Source: Cristatella mucedo (taxonomy: Eukaryota; Bryozoa; Phylactolaemata; Cristatellidae). From it: a stretch of 64,000 nucleotides of DNA. The translations under genes and the position numbers were made by a program. Positions 34,524 to 47,137 of this stretch are shown piece by piece. Numbering within the stretch: position 1 is the first letter of the stretch; each line of letters starts with the position of its first letter. Location: contig WPIO01000001.1 in NCBI GenBank assembly GCA_009760855.2, forward strand, positions 17,932,501 through 17,996,500, written 5' to 3'. The notes beneath the pieces were generated by a model. That model saw only the letters and a list, made by a program, of their open reading frames with translations, was not told the DNA's origin and searched no databases.

Positions 34524-34888
34524 GAGCGTGCGATACGAACGCACACGTATACATATGTATATTTAAAAAGGCTGCTGCTCGGTTGCTTAGTCAAAGCGAC
34601 TGATGCTGAACGATTTCAATCCTTAGCAGATATCATCATTCTATAGCTCTTGCGGTTTTATAGCATTAAATTCTCTTACAAAGGGAGCAGCTAAAACATG
34701 CTCACACACATCATCTGTAAGAAAGCTGTTACACCCACACGCATTCCTTAAGTGAGCTTTACGGAAGTGCATGGGAAACTGCGAGGCAACGCAGCTCAAA
34801 TTTGCAAGCGGAATGGGTTAACCTACGTGTATAAGGAGATGAGACAGCAAAGGGCATCGGCGTATCCATGCATCCTGAGTCATTTAAT

Positions 34889-35049
34889 ACTGGGTCTTAG
34901 CCCAGGAGGTAAGCTCGCTCTTCACGACACCTTCGCGGGTCCGAGGCCTGCAGTGGGCGATCCTTAATTGCCCAATGCAAGCGGCGGTGATACCCATGAA
35001 TTAAGGCTCTTCTGCCGCTATACAAATGAAGCTGTTAGATCAGCTAAAC
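34889..35049 (+). repeat. SINE family B
   Basis: GGCGATCCTTAATTGCCC block, GTGATACCCATGAATTAAGG, then GGCTCTTCTGCCGCTATACA and AAGCTGTTAGATCAGC at the end. The B box is damaged (GGTCCGAGGCC). Confidence 0.75.
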
Positions 35050-35299
35050 TTTTCTACTCGCAGCCGACAGCAAGCGGACCGTGTGCCATGAAAAATAGCG
35101 TGTTGGTCTCGAAAATATTTTCCGCGTCTTCTAGTCGAAACTAATAAAAGCTACGGGCTCACATTCTGCCCTCATCTACCAAGCCTCCCCCTCTCTTTGA
35201 AAATCACAACCGCCAGCCCATGCGGCTTGGTGCAGTCCAGTCCCGATGAAATCACAGTGTAATGTACTAACCGAATAGGAAAAACGGCTATTTGAGTTC

Positions 35300-36200
35300 A
35301 AAGACACATTTTCGGTGTGCCACAGACAGTCTGTAAGCAAATGCAAGCGCAACTTACGCGGAGTACATCTACGCGCAGCCTATTCAAGGTCACGTCCTTG
35401 TAATTCAATTTTAGCGAGTCCATTCCTGAGGTCTTCCCGTGTGTTCTCGAAAAGTTCACCTCACGGTCGTAGGAAACGGGTCGAGAAAAACCGCCGTTGG
35501 TTTTACCCTTCTGTCTAGAAAGTTCGTCTATAGGTGCCGCGGGAGCAATTCTTGTGACGGACAGGTCGCTTGGAGGTGCTGCAGAGTGGTGAGGGCGCGA
35601 CGTCTGTGTCACCGCATGCGGTACGTACTTGCAGGCCATGGATTCACGCCGTGCAGTTTTGTCGTGTCCACGGCGTTTGCTCAAGTGTTGGAGTTCGGGC
35701 TCAGTTCGGAAGACTTCGGACTGCATGAGATCCAGGGTATTTTTTTATTATACATTTGCACAGATACACTCACGCATTCGAAATACCGTTTTCATCAGCT
35801 CTGATTTGCAGTGTGCAGGCGAAATCAATCGCTATCGGCCGCCAGAGCTTGGTCGGGCTCTTTCCGCAACTCGATAGATGCCGCCGCACACTAACTGGGC
35901 GCAGTTTGTCTCTCGGCAGCTGCTTGTTTTTCGCTATTTTTTCACTGCCTAATGGCGAAGCGTGTACTCGGCGGTTTTCTATGCGTAATTAATTCACGCG
36001 ACGGCTTCTGCCGCGAGCCCTTTGTCTCGATTGGACCACACTTCGTTGCCGGCCGTAGCTTCGCTAGCCCTTCTAGTTGCGCATGCATTGCAGCTAGTGC
36101 CAAGCAAGCAGTGGAGTCGTAGTCGCCACGACTGGTAACGTGCATAGTAGCGAGCTGCATCGCCTTGTAATAGCATGAGGTGCGGCTTTGTGAACAGCCC
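35300..36200. promoter_or_regulatory. CpG-enriched patch, possible promoter
   Basis: CpG density rises clearly here compared with the AT-rich surroundings. The patch holds an ATTGG at about 36040, an NRF1-like TTGCGCATGC at about 36077, and CAG|GTACGT and GTAAGT donor-like sites just to the right. It could serve the four-exon gene that starts coding at 40054, as a non-coding first exon, or the TMEM70-like gene on the other strand. Confidence 0.35.
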
Positions 36201-36821
36201 GATTGAAGCCATGCTTACATTCGGTAGGCAATACTACTGTAAATGTACCACGATTGTCTTGTTGGCAGCAGGTACGTACAGCCTGAAAGTTGGAAAGCTT
36301 GCTGCAGGGAAAGTGACTATTAAATGGTACTTAATGCTAGTAGAAAGGTATACAGTAGTGCACGTCCTTATTGTAGTTCTTCGAATTTGTTGTTAAGACT
36401 CGCTCTCTCAGTAGTTTTGAAGTAACTTTGACGCTTGCGGTTATGCCTGACATACTTCTGTTCTGTGCGGTAAGTTTGAGTGGCTGTTGGTGCGCGCACG
36501 GTGACCGAAGCGTTCAACTCATGCAGTCCTCTGCACGGGCTGGCGCGATATAGAGGACTGAAGACCCTGATGATCTCACGGGCTATTGGTATATCTATAT
36601 AAGAATAGGCCTTTTGGCTGTGGGAGGGGCAAGCGAGTCTATCTTCTCCAAATTTAGGGAGAAGAGGCAGCGGGTGGGATTCGTGTTGTAGGTGCCGAGT
36701 TTGCATTATGAGCTCACAGATGTGTTGAGACGACATCGAGAAACTACACCGCTGCTGGCTTATTGACCTGGCTTGTAACGTTAAATCGGCTGGCATCTCA
36801 TTCACTCTATCACGATATAGT

Positions 36822-36892
36822 GCGCCGAGTGTGGCTGAGCACTGGCTAGACATGCCATGTGGGGTTGCCAGGTTCGATCCTGGGCACCTCCA
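36822..36892 (+). repeat. tRNA-like sequence (pseudogene or SINE head)
   Basis: A-box-like GTGGCTGAGCACTGG and a perfect B box GGTTCGATCC followed by TGGGCACCTCCA. The 5' end does not pair with the 3' end as an acceptor stem should, so I do not call a functional tRNA. Confidence 0.5.
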
Positions 36893-37803
36893 ATACCTTG
36901 TGGTGGAAGGATAGCATGCAGATTTTTCAGCACGAACTATTAGTCTGGGTGCTTGCTTGATAAACTCCTATTTAAGTGCTTTTTAATCGAGTTGAAGTTT
37001 TGTGGATATGCTCAACGAATTATACGGCTGCCAGGAGATAGTGATTTGCCCGAACACCCTCGCCATGTCATTTTAGCGCATTGGACAATCAAATGGAACC
37101 TCAACATGTGCCAGGTCAGCGAGTGGTGCCAGAAGTTTCAGTTTTCACAAGGAATTCCGTGTTTGTGGAAAATAGCAGGTGCAAAATCAGTATTGGTCGA
37201 ATAGATGTAAATAACATCATGCTAAATGAGCTTCTTTGGCAATCTCTTTCGTTCTTTATTTTGCTGTAGCACCATTACACCAGTGCAATGTAAGATTTAC
37301 ACAATTTGCGAAAAGTCACTCGAAAAAATACACCAAGGACTGCATCTGGTACTTAATAAGAAACGGTTGATGTTTTGGATGCAAGGGTCTGCCCATTCAC
37401 AGCAATAGGCAGGGTATGGTTTCACAAACTGCACACATTTTTTGTTAGATGAGACCAACCGTATAGGCTGTCTTCTTTGGGATTATGAGAGAGCAGTTTT
37501 GTGCATGCTGGCTGCTATTATACACCAAGCTTTTAAAAAAAAATATGCTAATTTAAAGCAATCGCAATTCATTGTTAATCTGAAATAGGGCTTGGTTAAT
37601 TTTTTGATTCTACCATGGTATAAGTTCCTTGTGTCTGGCCGAACACTGTTTGGCAAAGGGTTGTGCATGCGCACGTTTGTAACAAAGCCTGGTCCTTGCT
37701 GAGAAATATACATTGCAGTTGCAGAGATGTTGATCTCTAAAAAACCACACTCGGAACATCCAGAATATCTCAGGGTGCATCCTTTTGGTGACACTACAAT
37801 GCA

Positions 37804-37848
37804 AATAGCCTGGAACTCACTCCCGACTGACGTTTAGGTATCCCTGAT
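37804..37848 (+). mobile_element. Short LINE fragment
   Basis: AATAGCCTGGAACTCACTCC followed by CGACTGACG matches the ORF2 C-terminus of several copies. Confidence 0.5.
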
Positions 37849-39104
37849 CCTTGCCTTGGCTCAGGGTGGGGGTTTCCCATGAATCGATGAGGCCCCACCG
37901 AAAAATTCCTGCAAACTGAAGGTAGATAGTTTCTCAAGCATGTGAATCACCACAGCTAATTATCGTAGCAAGACCAAAGTGTCCTGGCAATCCGTGATCA
38001 CACAAATTTGAAAATAAAAGTGTTTGGCCTGAAATAACACAAAATCCAGAATTAAGACCAACGGAGGCATTTTTCCACATCTGTGCTTGCTATATTGATG
38101 GTCAGTACTGGGTGAGCGGCAAAAACGCAGTTCTCTGTACCGGCTGGCTTGTGAGGTTGATGCCATTCTCTGGCTATCGGAAGAAGTACCCTACAGTTTG
38201 CATCGAGTCAATGCAATGTAGACATGGCCAGGTTTTGGAGGCTGTACATATTGCAGTATTGTTTAAAATTTTCTTTCTTCTGACTTTGCTCCTAAACACA
38301 CTCAAGAGCATTCTCATGGTGCCCTCACATTTTGTTTTGTTAATATCTTGTGGTGTAACCGAGATTAGGCTTATAATCTCCGGATGGGGATCTATACAAC
38401 TGTGCAAACTAGGAGAGCTTTTATAATCCTCAGTGAAAATTAACAAACATGATTTGATTTAGAAAATTGTTGAATAAGCATGAAAACTAAGGCAATGCTG
38501 TCATCCATAGAACATTTCCACAGTCAAGACCAACCTTTCATGCATGCCTTGGATGTAAGTTGGGCAGTCTTTCTACTTAAGAAGCTGTTCAGGCAGTATT
38601 TGTTAATGTTTTTATGTATCATGCAGCTTATGAGGACGGTATAGCATAAGGATAAATTCTATTAACTTTTGTTAAACTGTGTACTAGCAAAATTGTAAGC
38701 AAGAGCAAGTGTTAAAGCAGTATCATCTCTACAGTAAAAATAATGGCCGATCTCACCAAATGTGAAATTTAGGGTTCTGCTTGTTGTAGCCAAAAATGGT
38801 ACCGACCTGAAAAGCCAGTCCCAACTGAGTGCCCACCGATTAAGGCAAACACCGATCTGGAAGACAGGATTCCTTGGGTGGTGTGTAATTCTGGATCATT
38901 GGTCTTTATTAAGTCAAAGCAGCATTAATTTCCTTTCCCATTGGTCGCAGGTTGCCTTTTTCTCGGGTTTTGGAATCACATGTAAGTAATGGGCTATTTG
39001 CACATGCTAGGAGCCATTTACCTCCAGTTTTGTAAGGATTCACCAAACAAATCTCGAATTCTCCGAGTCCAGCCGTACTTAATTGATAAGAATATCTTTT
39101 AGCC

Positions 39105-39123
39105 TCCCCCCCCCCCCCCCCCC
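39105..39123 (+). repeat. Poly(C) run
   Basis: Nineteen C in a row, G-quadruplex or i-motif prone and also a likely sequencing-error site. Confidence 0.9.
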
Positions 39124-39250
39124 GACCTTGCATATCAAAGTTGCTAGTGACCACCAGGTAGCACCGATAGTTTAGTTTGCATGGACAATCATTGCTTTCT
39201 GGTTTGTCGTATTATCTTTATTGTCTTGTGTTTAATTTTTCTGTTTAATC

Positions 39251-39701
39251 AAGCCCTCCCCTGTTGCGAAGCAAGCCCGGTCTGTTGAATGCAATGTTTT
39301 TTGTTTGCTATTCATTTGCAACCTACTGTGAACCTTAGTGCGACAATTCTTGCCAAATTAGGCTATCATTTCTCCTGGCTGTAATAATACAAATATATAC
39401 AAATATGTTAAAACTGTAGAGTCCTTGCATCATAAACTGCCGTTATGTTACACTGGAAGGGTCAATTTGGCATTAAACAAGCCCTCCCCTGTTGCGAAGC
39501 AAGCCCGGTCTGTTGAATGCAATGTTTTTTGTTTGCTATTCATTTGCAACCTACTGTGAACCTTAGTGCGACAATTCTTGCCAAATTAGGCTATCATTTC
39601 TCCTGGCTGTAATAATACAAATATATACAAATATGTTAAAACTGTAGAGTCCTTGCATCATAAACTGCCGTTATGTTACACTGGAACGGTCAATTTGGCA
39701 T
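39251..39701 (+). repeat. Near-identical tandem duplication, period 228 bp
   Basis: 39251-39473 and 39479-39701 are the same 223 bases. The only difference I see is GGAAGGGTC versus GGAACGGTC near the end. A 5-base TAAAC sits between the copies. Confidence 0.95.
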
Positions 39702-40053
39702 ACTGCTTAAGTACATAACACTTATAGGAAGTGATACAGCTAGTTGTGTCTGGCTTTTTGATGTCGAGTTCAAGCTCTGAATGAATGCCACAATTTCAGG
39801 GTGCCTGAATTCAGTTATATCGCCATGGCACTTCACATGCTCCTGCATGCTGCACCTCAGCATTGATGTGCCTAGACTTCGTGTAGGGACCATATTCTTA
39901 GTAGCTGGTATCTGCTGCTATGCATTGGATTTTGCAGTCATTCTGCTGATACCAGTGTAATCAGCTATTGCCAAGCTTCGCTTGTAATGCTCTCTGCCAC
40001 CGGAGACTTCTAAGAGCAGCATCCAAAAGGATATTTGTTTTGTAATTGGAGTC

Positions 40054-40469
40054 ATGTTTGGCGTAAACGCTGCCTGGTGGAATGCAGCTGCTAACCCTCT
40101 GGTGCCGTGTAACCAGCAACGACCGTGCATGGCTGCTGAGCACATGGCTCCAGTACAGTCGGCCTCCAGTACTGGTGCCCCTCCTCTGTCACATGTACTG
40201 AACTCTGATGGTAGACTCAGCCAAGAGGTGCTTCAGCATCAGAGTCAGCAGCCGTCATACCTTGCACCAAGTATGCTGGATGATCTGGCGGTGGGCAGCG
40301 AAAGGCTCATCTACGAGCAAGGTGGATATACCTCAGCAAGCACGCAACTACCGTCTCAAAGCCCTGCCCTAGGAAGTGTTGGTAGTGAGAACCTAAAGAC
40401 TGCCCAGTTTCATGGTTTGCCGCTTTTCAGTCAGATGCAACCAAAAGACTCGTATGGCCTTTCGGTTTT
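40054..40469 (+). CDS. Four-exon gene, exon 1 (CCDC117/HCFC1R1-like)
   Basis: Starts at ATG (MFGVNAAWWNAAANPLVPCN) and encodes 138 residues plus two bases, up to a perfect donor, TTTT|GTAAGT. Content is Ser/Gln/Pro-rich and probably disordered (LSQEVLQHQSQQPSYLAPSM, AQFHGLPLFSQMQPKDSYGL). Splicing to 44850 gives a coherent junction, GLSV-F-ADTV. I chose the ATG because no credible acceptor precedes it; a non-coding upstream exon is possible. The full product would be 388 residues. Confidence 0.72.
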
Positions 40470-41555
40470 GTAAGTAACTGTCAGAGCTGCAGCAATGCGA
40501 CCTACGTAATCTGCATCTCCGTGAAGAAGGTGCTTTGCGCTGTGAGGTAACCATCACAATATATGTGCAAAAATGTTTGCTATGATTTTAGGCACAATCA
40601 GTTGAATTTTAAGAGGAAACATGCGATACATGATCTGGATAAGTAAGTTTTTAAACGGCTTTGTTACTTTGATGTATTGTTTTTATAAGCTTTCTCTTTA
40701 TATTAATGCATATGACTCCGGTTTTGTAATTTTCTAAGGTTGTCACAATGGTTGTGTTGGTATGTTACCTACATCTAGCTTTGGAGTCACAGATGCAATC
40801 CTGAGAATTTCATCCCCGAGAACATATGCTTTCTTTTTAGTGCTACGACATGATACCTCTTTGGATACTCAGTGACCATTCAACCTCAATGTATATGTGC
40901 ACACTCGATCCCAACAGTAGGATGGCCAAAAATTACTCGAGTTATTACTGTAGAGGCTCTGATTATGCTGGAGCCAGGAATTAAGTTCCCTTTTATTAAC
41001 TATTGGATTAGTAAATACAATTGCGCTGAAGGGCCGGTTAGATTAAATACTTCCAAAAATACCCAAATTCTCGTAAAATAAAAAAGGTCTGCCAGTTTAG
41101 ACCATCGAAGATTTACGGGTGCAGTAGTATTTGTGCGATCCCTAAGGCTGTGCACTAGCTGCTACAACAGAGTGGACACATGAAGCAACTAAATTTCCAG
41201 AGATTTTGTTCATATTCAAGGAGTCGAATTATATTAAATCCCGAAAAATCAAGTTACTATTTTTAATATAATAAAATCGCATAGTAAAGCCACTGTTTGA
41301 TGAAATCGGAAAAGAGCAAGTGCAGGCAAAGTTAATAGATAGGGATGATGAGTTGGGAGCTCCACGATGGGTCTTGAACGATGGGCCTACACCGAGCTGC
41401 CTTTACGTGGGTACTCATGAAGATGGTACATTTTTGAAGGATTTTTGGTCTGTTTTGCTCCAGCAAGAGGTTGCAATAAATCTTGTGTGTGGAGAAGGAA
41501 ACGAATTGGATTCATAGGTTTAGGAGGCTACTAAAATAGGCTCGCTTGCATTCTC

Positions 41556-41694
41556 GCCGAGCTGGTTTGGTCTAGCGGTTAAGGTGCTCGCCCCGACCAA
41601 GGTCTGACTGAGGTGGTAGGCTCGAGCCCCGAGGCACATGTGAAGCGCCTGAATAAAGATTTAAGTTCTCTTGGGGTGCTATATAAATGAATTT
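41556..41694 (+). repeat. tRNA-derived SINE, family A, best-preserved copy
   Basis: Nearly collinear with the copy at 141-271: GCCGAGCTGGTTTGGTCTAG head, CTCGAGCCCCGAGG B box, GAAGCGCCTGAATAAAGATT tail. It lies inside intron 1 of the four-exon gene. Confidence 0.88.
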
Positions 41695-43551
41695 AAAATT
41701 CTTGCAAGAGTAAGAAGTCTGCTTCGTCAGCATTAGAATGATTTAGGTCATTGCTGTGGTTTACTGACCGAAATCACATGGAAACTTGAGTGGTATGTAG
41801 TTTCAAGCAATGACGACGATAAGAAAAGTTGGATAACTAGTCAGAAACTTTTGAGTACCTGCGAAACTCTTCCCAAAGCTGACAGAAGTAAAGGTTAAAG
41901 GCGATGTTGTGGGACCACAGATAAGGAGATCGTTGAATGCAACGAATTAGAAAAAGCTCTCTAGCAAGTAGACGGCAGCTTGGACCAGCTCCGTCGAAGT
42001 AGATGGGGGGCTTCCTAGGCAATTAGAAGGTGGCAAACAAATTTAGGGCTGGTTGAGGCTATGTTGAAGAACTACAGCACAATAAGATGCAATTATCCTT
42101 CAAAATCCAATCCTGATGCCCATCCTAATATATATAAAGAGAACAAAAAGACAGTAAGGGGAGCAAGGCGACTGCTTCCACTAGGATATACTGGACTTGT
42201 GGACGTTGCTACCAAAGACAGTATAACAAGAACATGATGGAAAAGTACATTTGGGCTGATTCATAATAGTGGTTTACGGTATAATTGTAAAACTCGAACA
42301 AATGCTTAATTTTTAGTCTCATTTCTGTTCGACCAAAGTATAAATACACGTTGATTTCGATTCATTTGTTGTTTTTCTAATTGAATGTGAACCAGGAGAT
42401 CGGAATTTGTCAGTTTTTCTCATTGGAAAATTGGTTATTGTTGTCCTGATCCCAAAAGCAAGTTTTTTATGCAGAGCAATTGCAATTTTCTGTATTTCTT
42501 AGGTTTCAGCAATTGCAAAATAGCATTCACTTGAGAACAAAAATCGTGAAACATAGTGTAACCTATGCAGAGCCCAAAACACGCCTTGCAGGTTTATGGA
42601 GTGGCAAGAAAACTAGTGGTACTGGTTCTGGTAGATGAAACCATATTAGCCTCCAAACCCAGCCAGCATCAAAGACTAAATTTGTCTTGCTTTGCTAACA
42701 CTCGTTCTTCAAAAAATGACATTTACTTATCGAGATTGTTGCCTGCTTAGTTGTTTCTGAACCTCCATGTCACTGATAGGGCAAAATAGCCCACATTTTC
42801 AGGTTTTCCGAATGGAGGTCACACATTGCATGTTCACTTTGATTTTAATTTGAGAAGCAGCTCTCCATCGGTATTTGCTAGTTACAAAGGCCCATTTCCT
42901 TCGGTTTTTGGGCATCGGTCGGGAATTACTAATTCAGGGTGTAACACTCAGTCTTAGTAGTCTATTTGGTGGCACTGGTTAGCCTTCAATTTTGTTTGCC
43001 CTGCCCATTTTGGGAACTTTGGGAGTTGTGATAGTTGTAATAGTAAACCTTGAACAGTAAGATCAAAATTGGCTCACTACTTACACTCCTGGAAAGTCTT
43101 GTTCCACCACTAAATGCACGATATGGTCAAACACGAGCCGGACATGCAAGCACTCCTCTTGAAATCAGTAAACCGTTACTGCTGCAGTAAAAATGGACCA
43201 GCTGCAGCTCGTAGTTAATGCCCTGTGCATGTTAAAATGGAAAAACACCTTGCGGTTGCTTTGGAGTTCGGCCATTTAACATTGCCTTTCCAAGGACTAA
43301 CAAGCATTTTTTTAGCATTCTACTTCGTACGAGCTCTCTTGTATCTACGGATTCGCTGCAGGAATGAGGGGACAGTTTCTTTGACCCCTCGACTGAAGGC
43401 TGGCATCTTGCGGCACGTTTTGGAGCCAAGTCTGAGTGGCCAAGTGTAGGAGGTTACACGACTCAACAGCTCCACAAAAAGACAACTGCAGACCTTGTGT
43501 GAAATGGGCCTGAGCACCCAAGAAATTGCGAGGACTTAAAATTAAATCAGG

Positions 43552-43577
43552 CATATATCAGGTATCAGGCATATATC

Positions 43578-43623
<46 letters not shown>

Positions 43624-43635
43624 TAAATCAGGCAT
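43552..43635 (+). repeat. (AT)n array with GGCATATATCA seed repeats
   Basis: A unit of about 12-20 bases (CAGGCATATATCAGGTAT) occurs twice before a 40-base TA run, and a variant follows it. The TA run probably expanded from the short TATATA within the unit. Confidence 0.85.
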
Positions 43636-44365
43636 CTGGTAAAAAAAGGCTGGTATTCCAAGTGCTAGCATACTCTTCTGGGTTACTGTTACAGTTGGCA
43701 GTAGGGCAATGGCACGAAGTGCACAGCAGCAGCTTCCTAGAGGTTTTCCTCTGAAGCAGCTGTCCGAGTCTGTCGCTTGACCTAAATCTCTTAGGTCCTC
43801 TTTATTATTGGTCCGAACGCTTTCTGAGGTCCGATTCTTTCCCTGCTGCGACTGCAGAAGATCTGCTTAGACGGCTTCTGTTCTACCAGGGTAATATTAC
43901 CTCAGACACTTGTCATAGGCTGGCAAACTCTGTGCCTTGGCTTATAAGGGAGATTCTTAAAAACCGCCGAGGCCCCACCTATTGAATTATTTGCCTTATT
44001 TTGTATGCAGCATGTAGTGTGAACAAAATTACGTTTTTTATGCCAAATGGAAAGTCATCTTCATGCTCCAGGTGGGCGTCACCATACTCGATGGAACAAG
44101 ACTTCAGGGAAGGAATGTTTATTCATCGAGTACGATTCGATAATTCTCGAGTTTTTCTCATAGGTATGCATTTCCCTTTTGCCTTTCTCCCCATTTCATA
44201 TATCGGCCTGTTTGAAGTACATCTCTAGATCTCATTGCTATGAACTGCTCAGAGTTCGTAGCACTTTGCATCGAACATTTTCACGCATCAGGACTCGGTC
44301 GAGCGAATAGAATTGCAAAGGCCAGGACTTCAAGTTCCGTGTTGTTGAGTGCAGTGGAGTACATT

Positions 44366-44438
44366 GTCTCGGTAGCTCAATCGGCAGAGCACTGGCCCAG
44401 AAAACCGGTGGTTTTGGGATCGGTCTTGGCTCGGTGTG
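44366..44438 (+). repeat. tRNA-like sequence (pseudogene or SINE head)
   Basis: A box GGTAGCTCAATCGGCAGAGC is excellent, but the B box is damaged (GGTTTTGGGATCGG). Inside intron 1 of the four-exon gene. Confidence 0.5.
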
Positions 44439-44849
44439 CGCAATTTCTACACTAATCCCTGCAGTTGACAGCAATCTGTCGTTCTGATTTTAAAATGAAC
44501 GAAACATCATGAAGCGCTTGCAGTTTCTGCAGACCTTTTGATTTTTTCTGGAAATTAAGTTTATAGCTGTTATTAACCACACTGTTATTGACCACGGAAT
44601 CAGATTATTTATAGTATTCAGTTAAGCTGAGCAAGGGAACACTGCTTACCTTTGCCATTTACACAGGCTTCTACCACCGGCTAGCTGATTTAAGTTTCAT
44701 CTCTTTTTAAGAGGCACACGTTTCCATATTTTTTTGTCCAGTTGTGCCTAAACATTCTTTCAGTGGAAGCCATGGGTAGTTGGATTGTGAGCAGAAGCTT
44801 TCACGTTCTTGTGTGCTGTGAAAAGATGGCTGTGGTTTAAATTTTGCAG

Positions 44850-45080
44850 TGCCGACACTGTGCCTTACAAGATGCGTGCTACCGACGAAAATATGGCCGC
44901 TCGGCTACAGGGGCTCTGTCTTAGTCGACAGTATGCTGATGCCGATGACACTACCACTGCTGCTGCCTTTGCCGGCACTACTGGTGCTGCTGCTTTACCT
45001 GCCTTTGCAAGCAAGCAGGTTCCTCTATGCGATGCTTTGAATGATCGTGGATGGAAGAAGTTCCACGAGGTTGAACAGAG
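44850..45080 (+). CDS. Four-exon gene, exon 2
   Basis: Acceptor TTTTGCAG|T and donor ACAGAG|GTATGT, both phase 2; length 231, a multiple of three. Encodes YKMRATDENMAARLQGLCLS, an Ala/Thr-rich stretch, and LNDRGWKKFHEVEQR. The DENMAARLQGLCLS block recalls EENMATHFSQLSL of HCFC1R1, and KKFHEVEQR recalls the KLQEIEDR helix of CCDC117. These are small nuclear-associated proteins of poorly known function. The comparison is from memory of the families, and weak. Confidence 0.75.
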
Positions 45081-45205
45081 GTATGTTCCCCTGACTTCCC
45101 TGCACACGCCTCCCCCAGCACTTCCACATGTGTAGATACATTGGGCATGGAGCCTTGCAGATTCCTGACGATCGCTTGATTAAACACTTGTACATGTAGT
45201 ACAGG

Positions 45206-45330
45206 GGTAAGGTGCTCACAGCTCACTACCGAGGTCGGTCAGTAAGGGATTGCCTGCTGCAAGCTAGGTGATAGCCAGCAATGCTCGCCTACGGATATGT
45301 AAACGAGACTGTTGAATTAGCTGACCTTTC
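45206..45330 (+). repeat. SINE family B, partial
   Basis: GGTAAGGTGCTCACAGCTCA head; B box lost; GGGATTGCCTGCTGCAAGCT and ACTGTTGAATTAGCTGACC tail. Inside intron 2 of the four-exon gene, just after exon 2. Confidence 0.7.
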
Positions 45331-46970
45331 CTCTACTTTACAGTACTGTACGAGTTAAGCTCATTCGCATTGATGAAAGGCCTCTATGCCTAGTAGCAAG
45401 CCTCACACAGTCGTTGCCCTCTTATCGTGTCCTATGTGGGGTTCAGTTTATTTAGCACCAGATTATTTGCCCCTAGCTGGTTTGCTGCAGAAAAAAACCC
45501 AACTGTTTTTGTTTATTTGGCTTTGTCGTGAAGACTCTATGTCCAAGTGATTTGGATAAATATTATGCATCCTGATTCAAGTGAGTTGTGAGCTTGGCAC
45601 AGCAGAAGTGATAGAAGTTGGTCTTGGCAGAGCCAAGAGAACCTAACCTAGTTAGACCGGTTCATATGCATTGCAAAGCTTGAGGCTGGCAGCACCGGCT
45701 GTCGGGCTCGAATAGCCATCTCAAACCGAATCCGCTGAACTCTAGATGCGTTTGAACCTCAAGTCTTCCATCAGAGTAGTTCGTATTCTGTAATGCCTTT
45801 ACAGTTTTTTATTTATCAGCCTCGGTCGAACCAATAGAAGAAATGTAGGTATTGGGCATTCCAGCCAGCCAGGCTTTATTGGTCTGTGCACTTCATGTAG
45901 TGTGTCGTGCAATTGGTAATCATTCGTTTTATCTCAACTGATATACCTCTCCTTATTTATTTTATGTCTTAAGTGCCATAGCTTTATGCTCCTAAGTGCA
46001 TGGCATGCACGTTAGCGTTAGCCTAGCATCATTTAATTGGGATCTTACAGGATTGGCATGCGCTCCTTTTCGTGGCCAATGCCGGAAGCCAATTGTGCAG
46101 CTATCAAAGCGTGATCTGTTGTTCTCGAGTTGTCTTGACATTAAATTCCTGAAAAAGAGGTAGCAAGGGGAGCCGGGCTTCATTCTTGAGGTAGTGCTGT
46201 GGCCTTTGCTTGGCACTCGTTCAGCACGTGTGATGATCTGCAGCTTGGAAGTAGCGCAGCTATTAATTAGTTGTGTGTTGCTGTCGGGTTGTCCTTGACG
46301 TTCTTGGGGGGAGGTCTGTAGCATTTCCTGTTCACTCGTTTTATACCCGTGCAATACAACAGTTAGCTGCATATTTTATTTTCATGTTGCAGTAATCTTC
46401 CGTTTTGAACGTCCAGCTTTGGAGGCCCGTAGGACATATTGCCCCTCCCTCTATTCTTGCGCTGCAATATCTTGTGGGGTGTACTAGCGCTATAAAAATT
46501 CAACTCTCAGTTAAGCCACATCATGTGCTTGTTTAAAAACATTTGTACCCTGAGGATCAAGATATAGCCTCAAATATTTCAGCATTTGATGGACTGCGGG
46601 CAAACAAAAAATTTCACCAAAACAGAATTCGTGTATGAATTAGCAATCTTTGTTACAAGTCAGGTATGCTACTGCCATTTTGTTAGCTGGTGCAAACATG
46701 CAAGATGTCCCTGTTTCTGGATTCTGACACAGTTGCCATTTTCAGAAGATATTTTTTAGCACCGTCCGAATACTGCGACTTGAGATTTACTGGATGTACC
46801 AAGTATTTCCGTCTCTAAAAATGTATCTCAACAACCGTATGCGGTTGTTGATTATCCGGTGTTTTCCCAGCAACCGTCAAGGGTTTAAAGGATGGTATTT
46901 TGAAAATGCCCAACCTTTGGTCTGATATATGATTCAAAATGTTTCAAGAAGTTGATTTTGCAATAGATGG

Positions 46971-47137
46971 CGAGCCGTGATGGCACACTGGGTAAGGCAG
47001 TTGCTTTTCACGACCTTGGTCCCGAAGTCGTGGGTTCGAATCCTTCTATGGGCAATCCTTTATTGCCTCTGCAAGCTGCGGTGATAGCCGTAAAGGCTTT
47101 TCTGTCGCTATACAAAAGGGCTGTTTAATAAGCTAGT
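46971..47137 (+). repeat. tRNA-derived SINE, family B, well preserved
   Basis: Starts CGAGCCGTGATGGCACACTG, B box GGGTTCGAATCC intact, ends GGCTGTTTAATAAGCTAGTA followed by a T-rich tail. Closely similar to the copy at 57873-58041. Confidence 0.85.

Larger units (their letters stand above)
36900..40050. other. No gene seen apart from a tandem duplication
   Basis: AT-rich DNA with short frames only. The 228-bp duplication near 39.25 kb, a poly(C) run and a small LINE fragment are the only structured elements I see. Confidence 0.4.
40470..44849 (+). other. Intron 1 of the four-exon gene
   Basis: 4.4 kb containing a SINE A copy, an AT array and a tRNA-like sequence. No further exon is required by phase and none is obvious. 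Confidence 0.6.

Noticed and set aside
34309-34646. His-Thr and Val-Cys repeat frames
   Set aside because: Translation of the CA microsatellite.
36822-36892. Functional tRNA gene
   Set aside because: Good B box, but the 5' and 3' ends do not form an acceptor stem.
44366-44438. Functional tRNA gene
   Set aside because: The A box is fine but the B box and acceptor stem are broken.
45992-46372. 126-residue minus-strand frame in intron 2
   Set aside because: No domain, and antisense within the intron of a better-supported gene.
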